Below, piece by piece: positions 1 to 22,157 of a stretch of DNA of 64,000 bases. Origin of the DNA: Lamellibrachia satsuma (Eukaryota > Annelida > Polychaeta > Sabellida > Siboglinidae); assembly GCA_033239005.1 (NCBI GenBank), contig BSQZ01000037.1:1193501-1257500 (forward strand). Reading direction: 5' to 3'. The position numbers and the translations under genes are program-made. Under the pieces are notes generated by a model. It was not told where the DNA came from and ran no database searches. It saw only the letters and a list, made by a program, of their open reading frames with translations. Each line of letters starts with the position of its first letter. Within the stretch, counting starts at the first letter, position 1.

Positions 1-173
1 AAAGAACATGTCAGGAACCGATCTGTATGATGTAGACTGTTAGTGCATAGCGAACTCAATTTGTCCAACTGCAATATTCATACAAGACAAACGTTGAGCA
101 TTGACTGTTGTAAATAAAGAAATCTGATAGCATTGACTGTTGGAAGGATGCATATATGAGGGTGGGTGCAGAC

Positions 174-420
174 GCGGTTTTTTTTGGGGGGAGGGGGGCG
201 TTGGGCCGTAGCCTTATTTTTTACGTTTTTGATTTTTTCCAATGTAACATATGGGGGGGGCGTTGGGCCATAGCCCCATTTTTGACGTTTTTGATTTGTT
301 TCCAATGTAACCTATTGCGTGGTAAAGTAATGGGTGACTAAGTCTGCACCCTTTGGCCTCCCCTTTGGCCTCCCCGTCCCCCCCCTTGCGAGATCCTAGA
401 TACGCCACTGGATGGGTGTG
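174..420. repeat. G/T-rich tandem duplication and possible transposon end
   Basis: A unit of about 60 bp, beginning with a G-run and GCGTTGGGCC and ending in CCAATGTAAC, occurs twice in a row at about 190-312. The block ends at 411-420 with TACGCCACTG. The reverse complement CAGTGGCGTA occurs at about 24333, upstream of the second copy of this block, so the two could be terminal inverted repeats of a small non-autonomous DNA transposon. No target duplication was found. The same block in copy 2 is 24622-24850. Confidence 0.4.
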
Positions 421-3300
421 CCCTTTACTTTGGTAGGACTTAATAAATTAAAATCACGATATTTTCCCACATAACTTTGTCTAGGCTATTATATTGTGAA
501 GGCTATTGGGCTCATCACTTTGAGCGGACACATTTTTGGTAGACTACATTACTTGTACTGTTTTTAAGATCAAAGCGCTACACCGATATTCTAGATTCTA
601 AGCTCGTCTTTAGCAGGGCACATTTTCAACTAAATCATATTTTATGTCGAACGAAAATAAATGTTTATTGCCTACCCGAGGAGACAGGCAGGCGATGCAC
701 ACATTGGAGTGATTGTGCTCCGCAAATTAGACTGACCCTCACTGATTACTCTCATGAAGCATTATGTGCTACACGTGTTCTTATTTACATCCCACTGTGC
801 CGTGGATGACAAGCGTACGACAAAGGGCAGCACAAAGAGAAACACCAGGTGGCGACGTACGAGTGGAAACCACCACAAAACACGTGGATGACAGAACCGA
901 CATTCATTAGCATGTATCATGGTATGCACCGTCCTATTATTTCCATCATCGCTAAACGAGCCGCTGTCCTATAATGACAGCACTCTGTATGATGCAGTAA
1001 TTATGAACGGGATCGAGGTATTAATTTTACAAACCCTCAAATACAACTGTGGTTCCGGCCTAGATCGCATCAGTTCGTTCTATACAGATTCTATGCAGAT
1101 TGAGCAAGACTAACGGAGATGCTTGGTAATAATAATTTATTCAGGGATTCCACGAATAAACACGCGTTAGTAGGAACATAAACCTCTAGAACAAACATAT
1201 TAATTCTTCACGAAATTAAGAAAACGTTTGACAACAAAGGAATGAATAACTGAATGCTTGTTACAACGGGCATGCGACTGTGACTAGACGAAAGACGGAA
1301 ATACTGGTTGTTATTAATGAATTAAGACTCAACGGTTGTTCTGGAGAACTTATGACGTTGCTGGTATACAAAAGGAGCAAGAAAACCGTAAGCACCCATA
1401 CACGCTGCAAGAGTCAGGACTCAAAGTCACTTTGATGTGACACGACGAAGCTAGACATTGCTGTGAACATGTACACCTAAAATCCAATACAAGAGGTTTT
1501 CTTGAGAAAAACTATTCCCCACGTATTCATGTCTATGTCGTGTCGTCGGGGCTTTTTTTCACATCAGCCAGTCGTTGTAAAGAGCAAAGCACGACTACCA
1601 CACGTGTTACTGACCCTGTCTGCATTTCCGTCACCCGCGACACGGACATGTGTAACGTATAATCAACACAAGGACAACAAATACGACAGGATGCCCTCTG
1701 AAAACATCACAGAGGATGCGTGTCGCCGTTATACACGGAAAGCATTTCGCTATGAAATAATGCCAACAGTACAGTTCGTTTTGTGCATTTGTATTCGTGT
1801 CCCGTCAGGAGACATCTTGGTCAACTCTCTACATCATCACGAATGTTAGCAGAAAACAAAGTATTATAAAAGAACTGGAAATATCTTCACGAAGAGCCAT
1901 TAGTCTCTTCAGAATAACGACCCTGTAGACGATGTACGACAAGTCAAGTCACTCGTCTTCTGGAAGTCTTCGAGGTGACAAACTGGCGTCTGACACGATC
2001 CAACGACACGGCCCTGGAACAAAGCAATCATTATACACCTTTGAAAAGCCATCAAACGTAATTGTCGGGCTGCCACCAACCCGCAGACCCAGAGGAGAAC
2101 AAACAGGCCTGTCACCCGATCGTTTCTTGTACAGCATTTGTGGCCGAGGGATCATGTTAAAAACGACGAAGAAAAAGGAGTTCCGCATGATTACGAAAAC
2201 GAACAGAACATAGCGTTTCTTAGTAAATTACTAAACATATATTTTCTTTTCACACGATAGGTCTCAGTGATATTACGAAACTTGTGCACAGTTGTTTGGT
2301 AGTATACTCGATGCCCTTCTTTCGCTCATTCAGCGCAGTTTCTGAAATCCTCACATCACCCTGTCCGATATCTTATAATTTCATAGATCAGTACAATTAC
2401 CAATGAAACGCTTTCCTCTATGCAACGAGCATAGTTATACCCGGGCTGACTCCTACAATAACGTCTATTAGCACGTTAGGTCATCTAACTCTGCCCTACT
2501 ATTTGATAAGACAAACATAACTAAGGTGTTTTCGGTTGCCGCACTAAATCTATGGAATTCTCTCTGTATTGGCGTCTAACGTCAGCATGGAATATGATGA
2601 CATACATGTACTGTCGTCACGCGAAGAAACACCTTTGCTCCTCAGGATATTCGTCCAACCGCTGACGAAACCGCTTATGCAGACTGCGTAACCCTTTGGT
2701 TTTGATGCGCTGCCAAACTCGGGTTTCCGAGGGTATCGACGATATTATTGCATTGTAGAGTACGTATGGGTGAGATGGTTGTATTACCATCAATTTGCTC
2801 GATTGTAATTTTTGATAGTGCAGCGCTGCAGCGCGCATTATCGCTCGTAATCAGCGCCATGATATGGGCTAATGTTCAACAGACAAGCATCAATATGGTT
2901 CTTGCTTGGCAGATATCTCCTGCATGTGCACGGACGACAAACAATTGAATGGATATAACAACTTAGCACATTCTGACAATTTAAACAAGTCAAATCATTA
3001 GGGAACTGGGAGATTTGGATATGTTAAATTGTTTTCGACGTGCTCCCTTATTAGTTATATGTAGGCAGCCGGCGTGGCGCGCCCCGTTTGAAGAGTCGGC
3101 CGCGGGATCTTCACAGACACACCCCGTGTAATTGATGTGTGTCGAACGCGTGGACAACATGATGCAACGGAGAGGAAGCCATCACTTTCTCATGGTTTGT
3201 CTTGGTGCTGCGCAGGCGATATTCAAATGACGGCGCGCGCGACTGCGACAGGATCTATCGACGTCGAGTGTGTCGTCGTCGGGGTGACTGGACAACGGGT
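421..3300. other. Intergenic sequence upstream of tyrosinase-like copy 1; no gene recognised
   Basis: Several chance open frames of 60-115 codons occur here on both strands, but none shows a recognisable domain, plausible splice context or biased codon use. No RNA gene was recognised. The equivalent stretch in copy 2 (24851-27736) is the same apart from homopolymer changes. Confidence 0.6.
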
Positions 3301-3322
3301 CACGTGGTAGGTGTCTATAAAA
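3301..3322 (+). promoter_or_regulatory. E-box CACGTG and TATA box of tyrosinase-like copy 1
   Basis: GTCACGTGGT (core CACGTG at 3301-3306) lies ten bases before a TATAAAA at 3316-3322, and the start codon follows about 120 bases later at 3445. This spacing suits a core promoter with a short 5' UTR. CACGTG flanked by T on the left is the preferred site of MITF/TFE-type bHLH-Zip factors, which control tyrosinase genes in chordate pigment cells. The link to this gene is inference. Confidence 0.55.
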
Positions 3323-3444
3323 CAGCTGTGGATGACAATGACATCGACACTGGTTGCATGCGCTTGTTGTGATCGCAAGGACAAAAGGGTTGCGAGTTTG
3401 AACGTTTTCAGCCTGTCCCACTATCAGTGTTGTCAACCGAGATA

Positions 3445-12815
<9,371 letters not shown>

Positions 12816-14190
12816 GTCATGACCTTTGACGATATCACCTCTGATCTACATCGGTTAATGAAACGCCCGGATGTGAACAATGACGCAACACGAATGTTGC
12901 CACCTGTCAACACTGCACGACACCCACAGTCACTTGTTTCAAAGTCCTACTGCATCCGACACACAAATACATCAGTTGTTTGCATCGGGCAAAGAGTAGA
13001 TATTTTTCAACGAAACAGCTCACGTGTGCGCACCAAATGTTGAGTTGCACCACAACTGGGGTGCTGCAAATATTCATGTGTTGGCAACAGCAGATTGAGG
13101 ATTATCATTAGTCTTTGCAGAGTCGATCAATACAAAAATAAACCAACAAAGATATAATTGTTCAGTTGACGTTCACACTTGTCTTTTTCACAACAACGGA
13201 CAACTTTAGTGAAACCCACCTTAAGTTGTATCACTTAACAAGCGATGTGCTGATCACGTGGTGTAGACATTATAATTCTTTATTATATATTTAATAGTGT
13301 CGTTTCTATGTTGTGAACAACAAATCCGTATATAGTAAGGTTGTCAAACAGCTCAAACAGGGCACTAGATAAATGTTTTTACTTGCTACTTGCTCGCACA
13401 GGCAGAACTGGCGGAACAGCACTTGTCACAGAATTGTATTGTTATTTAGGGAATTGCTAACATTGTCATAGCGTAGGCCTATGCATCATAATTTGTGGTA
13501 TCTTATTGTCTATCGTTGCTTTTCATCTTTAGAACTACGGCGTACATTTATCATGTTACACGATGGAATACTGGTATTGATTTATATGAAAACGTATGTC
13601 AGGGAACATATTGTATCGCAATACTAACATCTCGTATAATAATATAAAACAACTGTAATTGTGTGTAATTGTGCATACTTAGGGGCTAACATATATAAAT
13701 GTGTATATCTTTACATAACATTTATGATACGGTTGATGGGTTTTGTACTTTAAAAGTTTATATTATTATATTAATAACACGACGACGAGTGTCAAGTTTG
13801 ACGTACAACAGCCCATGTGAGTTATGCTGGCGAGTAGTGACGTAATACACGTTGTGTGACGTCACATACGGTTGCTATTTGCGCTCGAGATGGTTGTTAT
13901 GTACGCACATGCGGAAGATTGTACGAAACTTTACGAATTAAAACGTACATTGATGGCACGGATTAAACTTGTTGCTTTGATAATTTTTGGGAATATTTGT
14001 GGGACACATAGTGTCTTGGATGGAGCCGTACTCTTCAGGTATGGTTAGTTGATTAGTTTATTCGTTGGGTGACTGAACGGAATCAGTGCAGTGAGATTGA
14101 GTTGATACAACTTTATTGTCTTCAATGAGTCGTCCACACGAATCACGTGCTCTGATTCAATAACAACTACTTTTATGCGATACTAAATGT
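12816..14190. other. Downstream flank of tyrosinase-like copy 1; no gene recognised
   Basis: AT-rich sequence with one AATAAA (13137). From 13257 onward it is part of a block repeated at 37669 and, with several percent divergence, at 50930. No coding sequence recognised before the LINE relic at 14195. Confidence 0.5.
13137..13142 (+). terminator. Candidate polyadenylation signal AATAAA, tyrosinase-like copy 1
   Basis: First AATAAA after the stop codon, 322 bases downstream. Distance and position suit a 3' UTR end. Not confirmed by transcript data. Confidence 0.4.
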
Positions 14191-14194
14191 TGAT

Positions 14195-14830
14195 CAATAA
14201 CAACCAGAAAATGAGCTTCTCCAAATGCAAGGTCATCACTTCACCGGACAAACAAATTGTTCTGGATGGCGAATAATTCGAGATTGTTGGAAATTGGCGT
14301 TTCTTGTGTTAAATGCTGCTCTCAACACAGTTAGCTCACAGTCGAGGAATAGCCCTAGCATCCACAGCCTTTAGTAGACTTATAGATTCTACATTTGGTA
14401 ACCCAACAAAGTTCAACTATACATGGCCCTTATATTGTCAACAACAATTTGGTGCTAACGCTTGGAACACCCCAATGAAAGGAGACACATACTATTGTGG
14501 TTTTTGAGATGCGTAGCCTGCGGGGTATCAGAGGTATTGCCAGGGCAGACAGGTTACAGAATAGCCAGATCAGAGTAGACACATTCACCCCTGAATCAAG
14601 TGTCACCAGACACAGAGAACTCTGGTTGCTTGGACACGTTCGTCGTATGCTAAGAGAGAACCTTGTCAGTCAAGCATTCAAACACGATCCCAAGGAATAG
14701 TGGAAGAGAGCAAGGTCACGTAAGAGGTGGAGTGACCAGATGAGAAGTAACATATAGCTTTCGCTCTTGACCCAGAGCGGTACTCGATGAATATAGCAGG
14801 ATGGAGAGGTACAACTTCCCAGAGGCCAAC
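14195..14830 (+). mobile_element. LINE reverse-transcriptase 3' relic
   Basis: Broken frames read KMSFSKCKVITSPDKQIVLDG, SRGIALASTAFSRLIDSTFGN, VFEMRSLRGIRGIARADRL, LLGHVRRML and a charged RSRKRWSDQMRS tail: the last third of a LINE endonuclease-reverse-transcriptase ORF. Stops and frameshifts interrupt it several times. The same relic lies at 38607-39242 and 51865-52490. Confidence 0.8.
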
Positions 14831-15212
14831 GATCAGGTCAGTATGGCCTATGCGTTTACGTCAACAAACCGGTGATAGGAAATTGTAACCGGGATCCAGG
14901 GTGCAACTTATTGTCAACTTTATAGCAGAAAACGTGGTTCGAAACCCCACGAAGACTACCCAGTCAATGCAAGCATTAGCCATGGCAATGGATAGGCAAA
15001 CACATCACAAGTTTTATTTCAATCGTTTTCAACAGTGTTGCCAACTCTACGAATGATCAGATCCATTGCGTGACGTTTTGCCTAGGTTGTTGCCAACTGT
15101 ACGAATTATCAAATCCATTGCGTTACTTTTTCCCTAGGTCCTTCAACCCAACAGTTATGGCCGCCGCAAATGCAAATCTGTTGGACATTCCGTCGTATTT
15201 TTCATTGAATGT

Positions 15213-15940
15213 TTTAGTTCCCAAACAAAGGGCAGAACAAATTGCACTTTAGCAAAAGATCCTGTTGAGACATAGGTTGGCGTAATCCTGAACTATAGTA
15301 GGTAGTAATGGTTTCCTCATGCTGATGTCATTATGATTGTTCCAATTTACACGTATCTATGTCAAATGTCCACATAAATTCCTTTATATGGTAGAATACT
15401 TCATGAAACTGTGGACACATGGTTTCGGGAGGCATGAAGTTGTATATGCCATTTGCATTGCTTGACTTGACTGGTTGCAAGAAGTCTGAATTGGCTTCCT
15501 TTTCTTCCTCCAGGTAATGAAGCTAACTCAGCTAGTAGGACAAATTGAAGTTACACACGTATGGTAGACTAACCGCAACAATAAAGGTTATTCTTGGAAC
15601 TGATTCAGGCAGGCAAGCTGGACCGGTGTAGACCTGGTTGAGGTGAACACTATCTCGCACCAAGAGGGACCAAGATCTTACCCTCTTTCACGGCCTGTGA
15701 ACTCCTTCTGCCTGCTTTGGGAAGAGAAGAATGGGAAAACATCCCTGACAACTTCCAGTTGGCCAGGCCCTGAGGAGAATAGTTGGCACCAAAGTATTCA
15801 CTACAAAACCCATGTGTTCTAATTTTATTACCTGCATGCTGTTGGTATTTATTTGGAGGTTTGTTTTGCTGATTGTTAAACAGCTTAGATAATGTTTCCG
15901 TTTTGATATAACAGAACATTTATTTTGATTTTATGATAAT
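15213..15940. other. Unique sequence right of the duplication; no gene recognised
   Basis: The homology to 39624 and 52800 ends here. No domain or RNA gene seen. Confidence 0.5.
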
Positions 15941-15944
15941 GATG

Positions 15945-15947
<3 letters not shown>

Positions 15948-16003
<56 letters not shown>

Positions 16004-16010
16004 ATGTATA

Positions 16011-16088
<78 letters not shown>
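15948..16088. repeat. (TA)n microsatellite
   Basis: About 140 bases of alternating TA with short GTGTGTATG interruptions. Confidence 0.97.
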
Positions 16089-17160
16089 ATGAACACGTAC
16101 AAAATATATCCAATGTTATTGGAATATGTGCATTTCTATTAGAGCCAACTTACATATATATATAATAAGTTTATATAAAACATATTTTAATAGAAAAAGT
16201 TATTTAAACTCAGTGTTATTGCAGTGATTAATCTCATAAATTCCATTAATGTAGGGTCATAAGTTATTGTTTACATGTACAGTTTTTGTGATTTGACAAA
16301 TTTTACATTGATTTAATACATTCTCAACAGAATGTCATTAGTGATGATTTTGTGATACTATTAATCCCGTATATTAATTGTATAGTGTCGTTATTATGAA
16401 GTGCATTCCCAGTGAAAAGTTAAAGGTTAATAATGAGAAAAGGTATACTTCTTTTTACTTGTTTATTACAGGCCGTACACTGTAACATACAATATGTTTG
16501 CTTGTGCTTTAGTGGGGTAACGTAGATACCTGGAAATATGAAAACAAATATTTATCTTTATGAATTGTATTTCACTAAGTTACCAAATGATAGTTATGGG
16601 ATATGACAGCTTATATACTTTACTATACTATTAAAAATATGTCAATGTATGCAATGTGCAAGCAGTGGTTTATGATGCAACAAGGATAAAATAATTCGAA
16701 TCTGATTTTATGCAGTTGTCTTTGGCGTTTGCCAATTATGACACTGCTGTATATTATATGCAAGTTCCATTGTCTTTCACGTGTCATATGTAATATATGT
16801 GATGCACGTGCCAGAATATTCATTTGAACGTTTTTTTTAAATAAAATATGTTTCCATGAATCTCTGCTGTTTATGTATGTGAACAAACGAATAACCTAAC
16901 TAATATTTTGTAGCTCTGTTTGTTTGCTAAGATGTTAATTTCATTATTCCGTTAAACCTTTTTTTCTTTTAGCAATGGCATAGTTAGTGTCTGTGCATAA
17001 CTGGAAATTACTATTTTATGTTGCTCTACTGTCAATGCCCTCCAACGGGTGATGTGGTACCAAAGCCCCACACTCTGGCAGCCTCAATGAGGTGGCGCCA
17101 CCATATCGAACCCGGATGTTTACCCATGTCCATGATCCTGGTAAACAACCGGGGACTTTC
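16089..17160. other. AT-rich intergenic sequence; no gene recognised
   Basis: Mostly AT-rich with several AATAAA words. No splice-bounded coding sequence or RNA gene recognised. Confidence 0.5.
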
Positions 17161-17264
17161 ATTCTAACTCATCAACTACGAAGCAATTCTAAATCTGACA
17201 TATATTGAAACAGTTCACACAATAAAATAAAGCGGATTGGATAATTAAAAACTGCATTCGTTCC

Positions 17265-17400
17265 GTATAATACCCCCGTGCTTTCGCGTGTCGTCGCCAC
17301 AGTCGAGGAGTGGAAGCTCGCATCGGTCTCGTTTCGCTCGAACGGGCCGGCGCCCGACGGCATGTATTGACTGTCCGTCAATTGGCTGTCCAGCCAATGA
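17265..17400. promoter_or_regulatory. CpG-rich block with paired CCAAT boxes
   Basis: Dense CG dinucleotides (TTTCGCGTGTCGTCGCC, CTCGTTTCGCTCGAACG) in an AT-rich neighbourhood. At 17381-17398 the perfect inverted pair ATTGGCTG-TC-CAGCCAAT presents a CCAAT box on each strand. It looks like a CpG-type promoter, but no gene could be assigned to it. Confidence 0.35.
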
Positions 17401-17479
17401 AAACGAGCAAATGAAACTAAATAAACCGAACTGAAATACAGCGCCAACGTTACTCAATTAGACGAGTGCTGCCATCTTA

Positions 17480-19480
17480 CGGTAAAAGTCAAAATAACCC
17501 TGCTAATGGCTGAACCAACCGGTATTTACTACACTGCTGGTGGGGGCAGTATGACCCTTTTACAATACCCGTGTTAGTACAGTTTCACTGATGACAGCCA
17601 CCAACGTATGACGTATTAATTTCGACTGTTACGCCAAAGACAGCGTTGTATGTTTATTGATAGGCGAGATAGCTTCTGGCTCTCAATAAGCTCTCAATAA
17701 GCTTATGGCTCTCAATAAGCCTTCATTTCTTCCATGTGGTAATTGCTGCGTTGCTATCGATACCGGCAAGTTTATGTAGAGTCCAGTTACGGCGAGTGGT
17801 GTAGACGCAGAGCAAGATGACATCTTAATACAATGGCCGAAATTCACTACTGTACAGTGAAGATGTACGCCAATCAGAATTCAAACATTGGCACACAGTC
17901 ATCACCATTACATTATAAAAGAGGTAACTCACAGCTTTGTTTCACAACAGGTCTACATGTTTAAACATAGGCTTACATACTTTCCTCGTAAGGTAATCAA
18001 CATTCATTTAATCGTCTGATATTAATACTCACCTGTAGTAGTGCGATTAAGTTGATGTTGTATTCCCGTTTAAACACGAGTCATATATCTGTGAAACTAT
18101 TAAGCATAAGCGCGTTTGCTGCAAGATAGTGCTGGATTACCCATGGTACAGATGGTACACTCGTCCCAGGCCCCCTAGAAAGGGCCCCCGCCAAAAAAGG
18201 AAAGTATTGAATGTGAACTTGGTATTTGTCTCAGGTTTACGCTGTATTTTCTTGTAGACTATGTCATTGTATGTTGCAATTCTTGCTTGTCGTCACTGTA
18301 CGCTGCGTGTATTGTCTTGTATGTATTTCTGTCTGCCGTCATCGACAACAATCTATGAATACCTATGCTAAATCGTAGTTGAATAAACTAAAATAATATA
18401 TGGGGTTACCTTCATAGTCAATACCACCGATCGATCTTCGTGTTTCACACACTCGGGAATGGCCCAAAATAAAAAGTGTATACCAGGCCCCCCCCCACAT
18501 TATTAACCATGCAGTGGTTAAAAATGTGTTGATAAATTACTAGCAACACAAAGCGTTATGTTCTTGTTCTTGTTTAATCTTCTTAATCTTCTGACATCAC
18601 ATCGCGGTAACGCTGGTAGATCAACCTCTTCTGCTAGGTGGGTGCGATCCACTCAGCATTTCCACCCTCGATTTGCGGCGGGCCGTGTCATCTGGTACTG
18701 TTCTTTAGTAATTATCGAGTTTTCTCTTAAATGTTTCCACCGAGCACTATGTTGTGTTAGGCAGATCGGCGGGTACTGTATTAAAAGCTGCTGACGAATG
18801 TTTTGTCTGGTGTTTTAGTGGCAACATTCGCGCACGAGTGTCACAGCCCACCTGACGATTCGAATCACTTCAGCCGCAATGCGCGCCGTCTGACGAATGC
18901 TTGTCGCCAGCTGCAGTTCGTATCGAATACCCCGACAGACAGCTTTTTCCCGCGCAAACACCACCTTTCATTAGGATCATGCCTAAGTTAGACTTCCTGG
19001 TGTTATGAATGTAGGGCACAGTAATTTTACATATGTGTAATTTAAAAAAATCATATCATCTGACGTAACTGCATTTGAGCGGACACATTGGCAAATTTGC
19101 ATAGTAGAACGTGTTGCCAGTGTAACTGTGGATTTTAGATAATTTCAATAGGCGGAAGGATTTTGGCAAATTTTTTCGCCACAAAGCGCGTGTGCGTTGT
19201 AATTTATGCAGAAATGTAAACATTGACGGGTATGGGACGTTCAGGCATTTTAAAAGAGTTAGAAATATATTATTTTGTCTAAACTCGACCAGCATGTCAA
19301 AGAGATGATGACAACGGCAGGTAAGAAGTTTAATAATTTTTAATGGTCTCGTTTTCATAATCGTGCAAAACGTTAACGTGGTCACAAATGGGAAACGTAA
19401 CAGTAGGCCAAACCCATTAACGACGTCGTTCGCTGCGCAGGGATAAAGGTCGGGTAAAGGAGGCGAGAGTAGCGAAACAC
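17480..19480. other. Intergenic sequence; no gene recognised
   Basis: It includes a short CTCAATAAGCT repeat near 17680-17720 and C-runs at about 18170 and 18490. Frames at 18558-18991 and 19056-19385 show no known domain. Confidence 0.45.
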
Positions 19481-19482
19481 GC

Positions 19483-19568
19483 GACTGACTGACTGACTGA
19501 CTGACTGACTGACTGACTGACTGACTGACTGACTGACTGACTGACTGACTGACTGACTGACTGACTGA
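19483..19568. repeat. (GACT)n microsatellite
   Basis: About 21 perfect GACT units. The SVSQ-type open frame through it is a repeat artefact. Confidence 0.98.
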
Positions 19569-20159
19569 CAGAACGCCGTCATCAATTAAAATGCACTGTA
19601 GCGTAGGTCTCTGCTTTTGCGCTGTGCAGAGGCGTTTGGTTTAATGTCGGTCACGTTGTATCTGAAGGCGGTCGGTTGTACTGCATACATTCATTCCCGT
19701 CAACTGTGGTTGACGCAACACAGACTCCGGCTGACATTATATGTCGCTGCGGCGATAGTGACTAAACAGCACATTTGACACCTGCACTGGTTTATCGTCT
19801 GCAACATTGTTGACCTGTCACTTTGTTTGCTGCGCTGACATAAAGGAGGACGATGTCTGCAGGGCGGGAAGAACAGGGGCTCGTCCAAGACGCAGTTGTC
19901 ACCGATTGGATGCGGTGTGTTTTGAAAGGTAGTGGGACTGCTAACTTCTAAATACAAAAGTTCAATTGAAGTAAACGGGTCACGTTATCTTTTATCACGC
20001 GTGGTATTTATTACCAGTGTGGGCTTACTTTGTACACGCCCCTGTGTAAGTGCGTTGATATTGTTTCGCAACGAACGTCACGTTACGTCTTGCGATCGCC
20101 GTTTATTTCTTCTGCTGCATAATTGTTGTTCTTGTTATCAAACAACACGACAAAGCCAC

Positions 20160-20310
20160 TTGGCTGTGTGTGTTTGTTTTGTGTGTGCGCGTGTGTTAGT
20201 GTGCGTGCGTGCGTGTGTGTGTGCGCGCGCGCGTGTTTGTGTTTATGTTCGTTTGTTTTGCGTTTGTGTGTGTGTGTGAGTGTGTGCATTGCGCGCGCGC
20301 GACCATGCAT
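20160..20310. repeat. GT/GC-rich low-complexity tract
   Basis: Imperfect TGTGTG and CGCGCG runs, partly alternating purine-pyrimidine. Frames across it are artefacts. Confidence 0.9.
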
Positions 20311-20710
20311 TTGTGCGTGCGTGATAAATGTAGTAATGATATCATAAGCTGTAAGCGGTGTTCCATTAATGCTTATTGTGTTGTGCTCTAGTTTGCCAGT
20401 TGATGCTGATTGCGACCGCCACAACAATTCCTGTTGATGGATGCTTTGTTTGTGTCGGCTTGACGGATGCTTTGTTTGTGTCGGCTTAACAGGACGAAAC
20501 GAGCTTCAACCAGTATTTAGTATAACAAAGATAGCTACAGCTTCCTCATTTAATGACACAAATCCACGACTAAATATGTGATACATCAAGCCTACTCCGA
20601 TTGTAGCAGGTCAACAATGTACGAATCTTGCCTCAGGTCCACTAGACTGGGGAAAACTATTGTCTTCGACTACAATTGTAGTCAGCTAGACGAAGACGAC
20701 GTCCTTTGTA

Positions 20711-20716
20711 CGCACA

Positions 20717-20755
<39 letters not shown>

Positions 20756-20756
20756 C
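20711..20756. repeat. (GCAC)n microsatellite
   Basis: About eleven GCAC units. Confidence 0.97.
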
Positions 20757-20973
20757 CGCACTCACACTGGATGATATACGCTTACACATTCAGGTATTCT
20801 GCCAACCTGTATATCGTTCTCCCTTGGCGTTACCATTGCAGGCCCCTCGCTTCAAACGTCCAGTCACACAGTCGTCACATGTTATCATCGACTATTACAG
20901 GCGGATGTCGTATGTTTGATTAACAAAGGACTTCGTCCAGACACTTCCGCGATCAACGCCGGTAGTGTCAACG

Positions 20974-21108
20974 TGCCGGCTTGTGTGGCATAACATACCA
21001 GCTTGTGTGGCACAACGTACCAGCTTGTGTGGCACAACGTACCGGCTTGTATGGCACAACGTGCCGGCTTGTGTGGCGCAACGTGCCGGCTTGTGTGGCG
21101 CAACGTGC
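20974..21108. repeat. 22-bp minisatellite, about six units
   Basis: The unit GTGTGGCACAACGTACCGGCTT repeats with substitutions (CA/CG, AC/GC). Because 22 is not a multiple of three, long open frames on both strands are a by-product. Confidence 0.92.
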
Positions 21109-21307
21109 ATTCCATGGAACGCTCGTCACCCATTGCTTCCGTCCTCGTCGAATCTCGCACCATCTCGCCATCTTCTTAGCCGTCTTTTTTTCACGTCTTC
21201 CTACCACACCGGCAGCCATGTCGACTGTTATCATCCCAGAGAATATTTGTATCTAAATCACGAACTAATATATACACAACATGTTTCTTTAAATAAACTA
21301 TGTTTTG

Positions 21308-21685
<378 letters not shown>

Positions 21686-22157
21686 GGCGATCTAAAGATA
21701 CGATATTTGCCGAACATTGGTTTCCGGGCCAAAAGGTGTGCCCGGATGTAAGCGAGTAAAACCCTAACAAAGCATGTCGTTAGTTGATGTGCTAACTAGG
21801 ACAACGTTAAATAAATTCCATGTTTGTTGGGGTAGGTCTGCCATGGGTGAACGCCACCACTGGTTCACGAGGATGCATATGTACATCCACCTCACGCTCA
21901 GCTATAGCTGATTAATGATTCTAACTTCTTATAGCCTTATCGTTGGTGGCAGTCTAGTGGTAATAGTTTGATTCTAGTAAGCTCACATAGAATTATGCTA
22001 TCAATCTCATCGCTCATAACTTCTTACTTTTTAGTCGTGTCCAGTTTTCAGTGCTTAATAGGGACGCATCAAGGCGTGTTGATAGAGGATCCCGTGTAAC
22101 AAAAAGTCAGTCTGTTTTCTCTGCTATTATGGAAACATTACTTTCAGATTTCCATTC

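Noticed and set aside
1502..2213. Plus-strand frames of 115 and 93 codons upstream of the tyrosinase-like gene
   Set aside because: No recognised domain, no splice evidence, ordinary length for chance frames in this base composition.
14925..14950. GGTTCGAAACCCC as a tRNA B-box or tRNA-derived SINE
   Set aside because: No matching A-box, no cloverleaf and no acceptor stem could be drawn around it; it recurs only because the block is repeated.
19056..19385. 109-codon minus-strand frame
   Set aside because: No domain or splice context; codon use looks non-coding.
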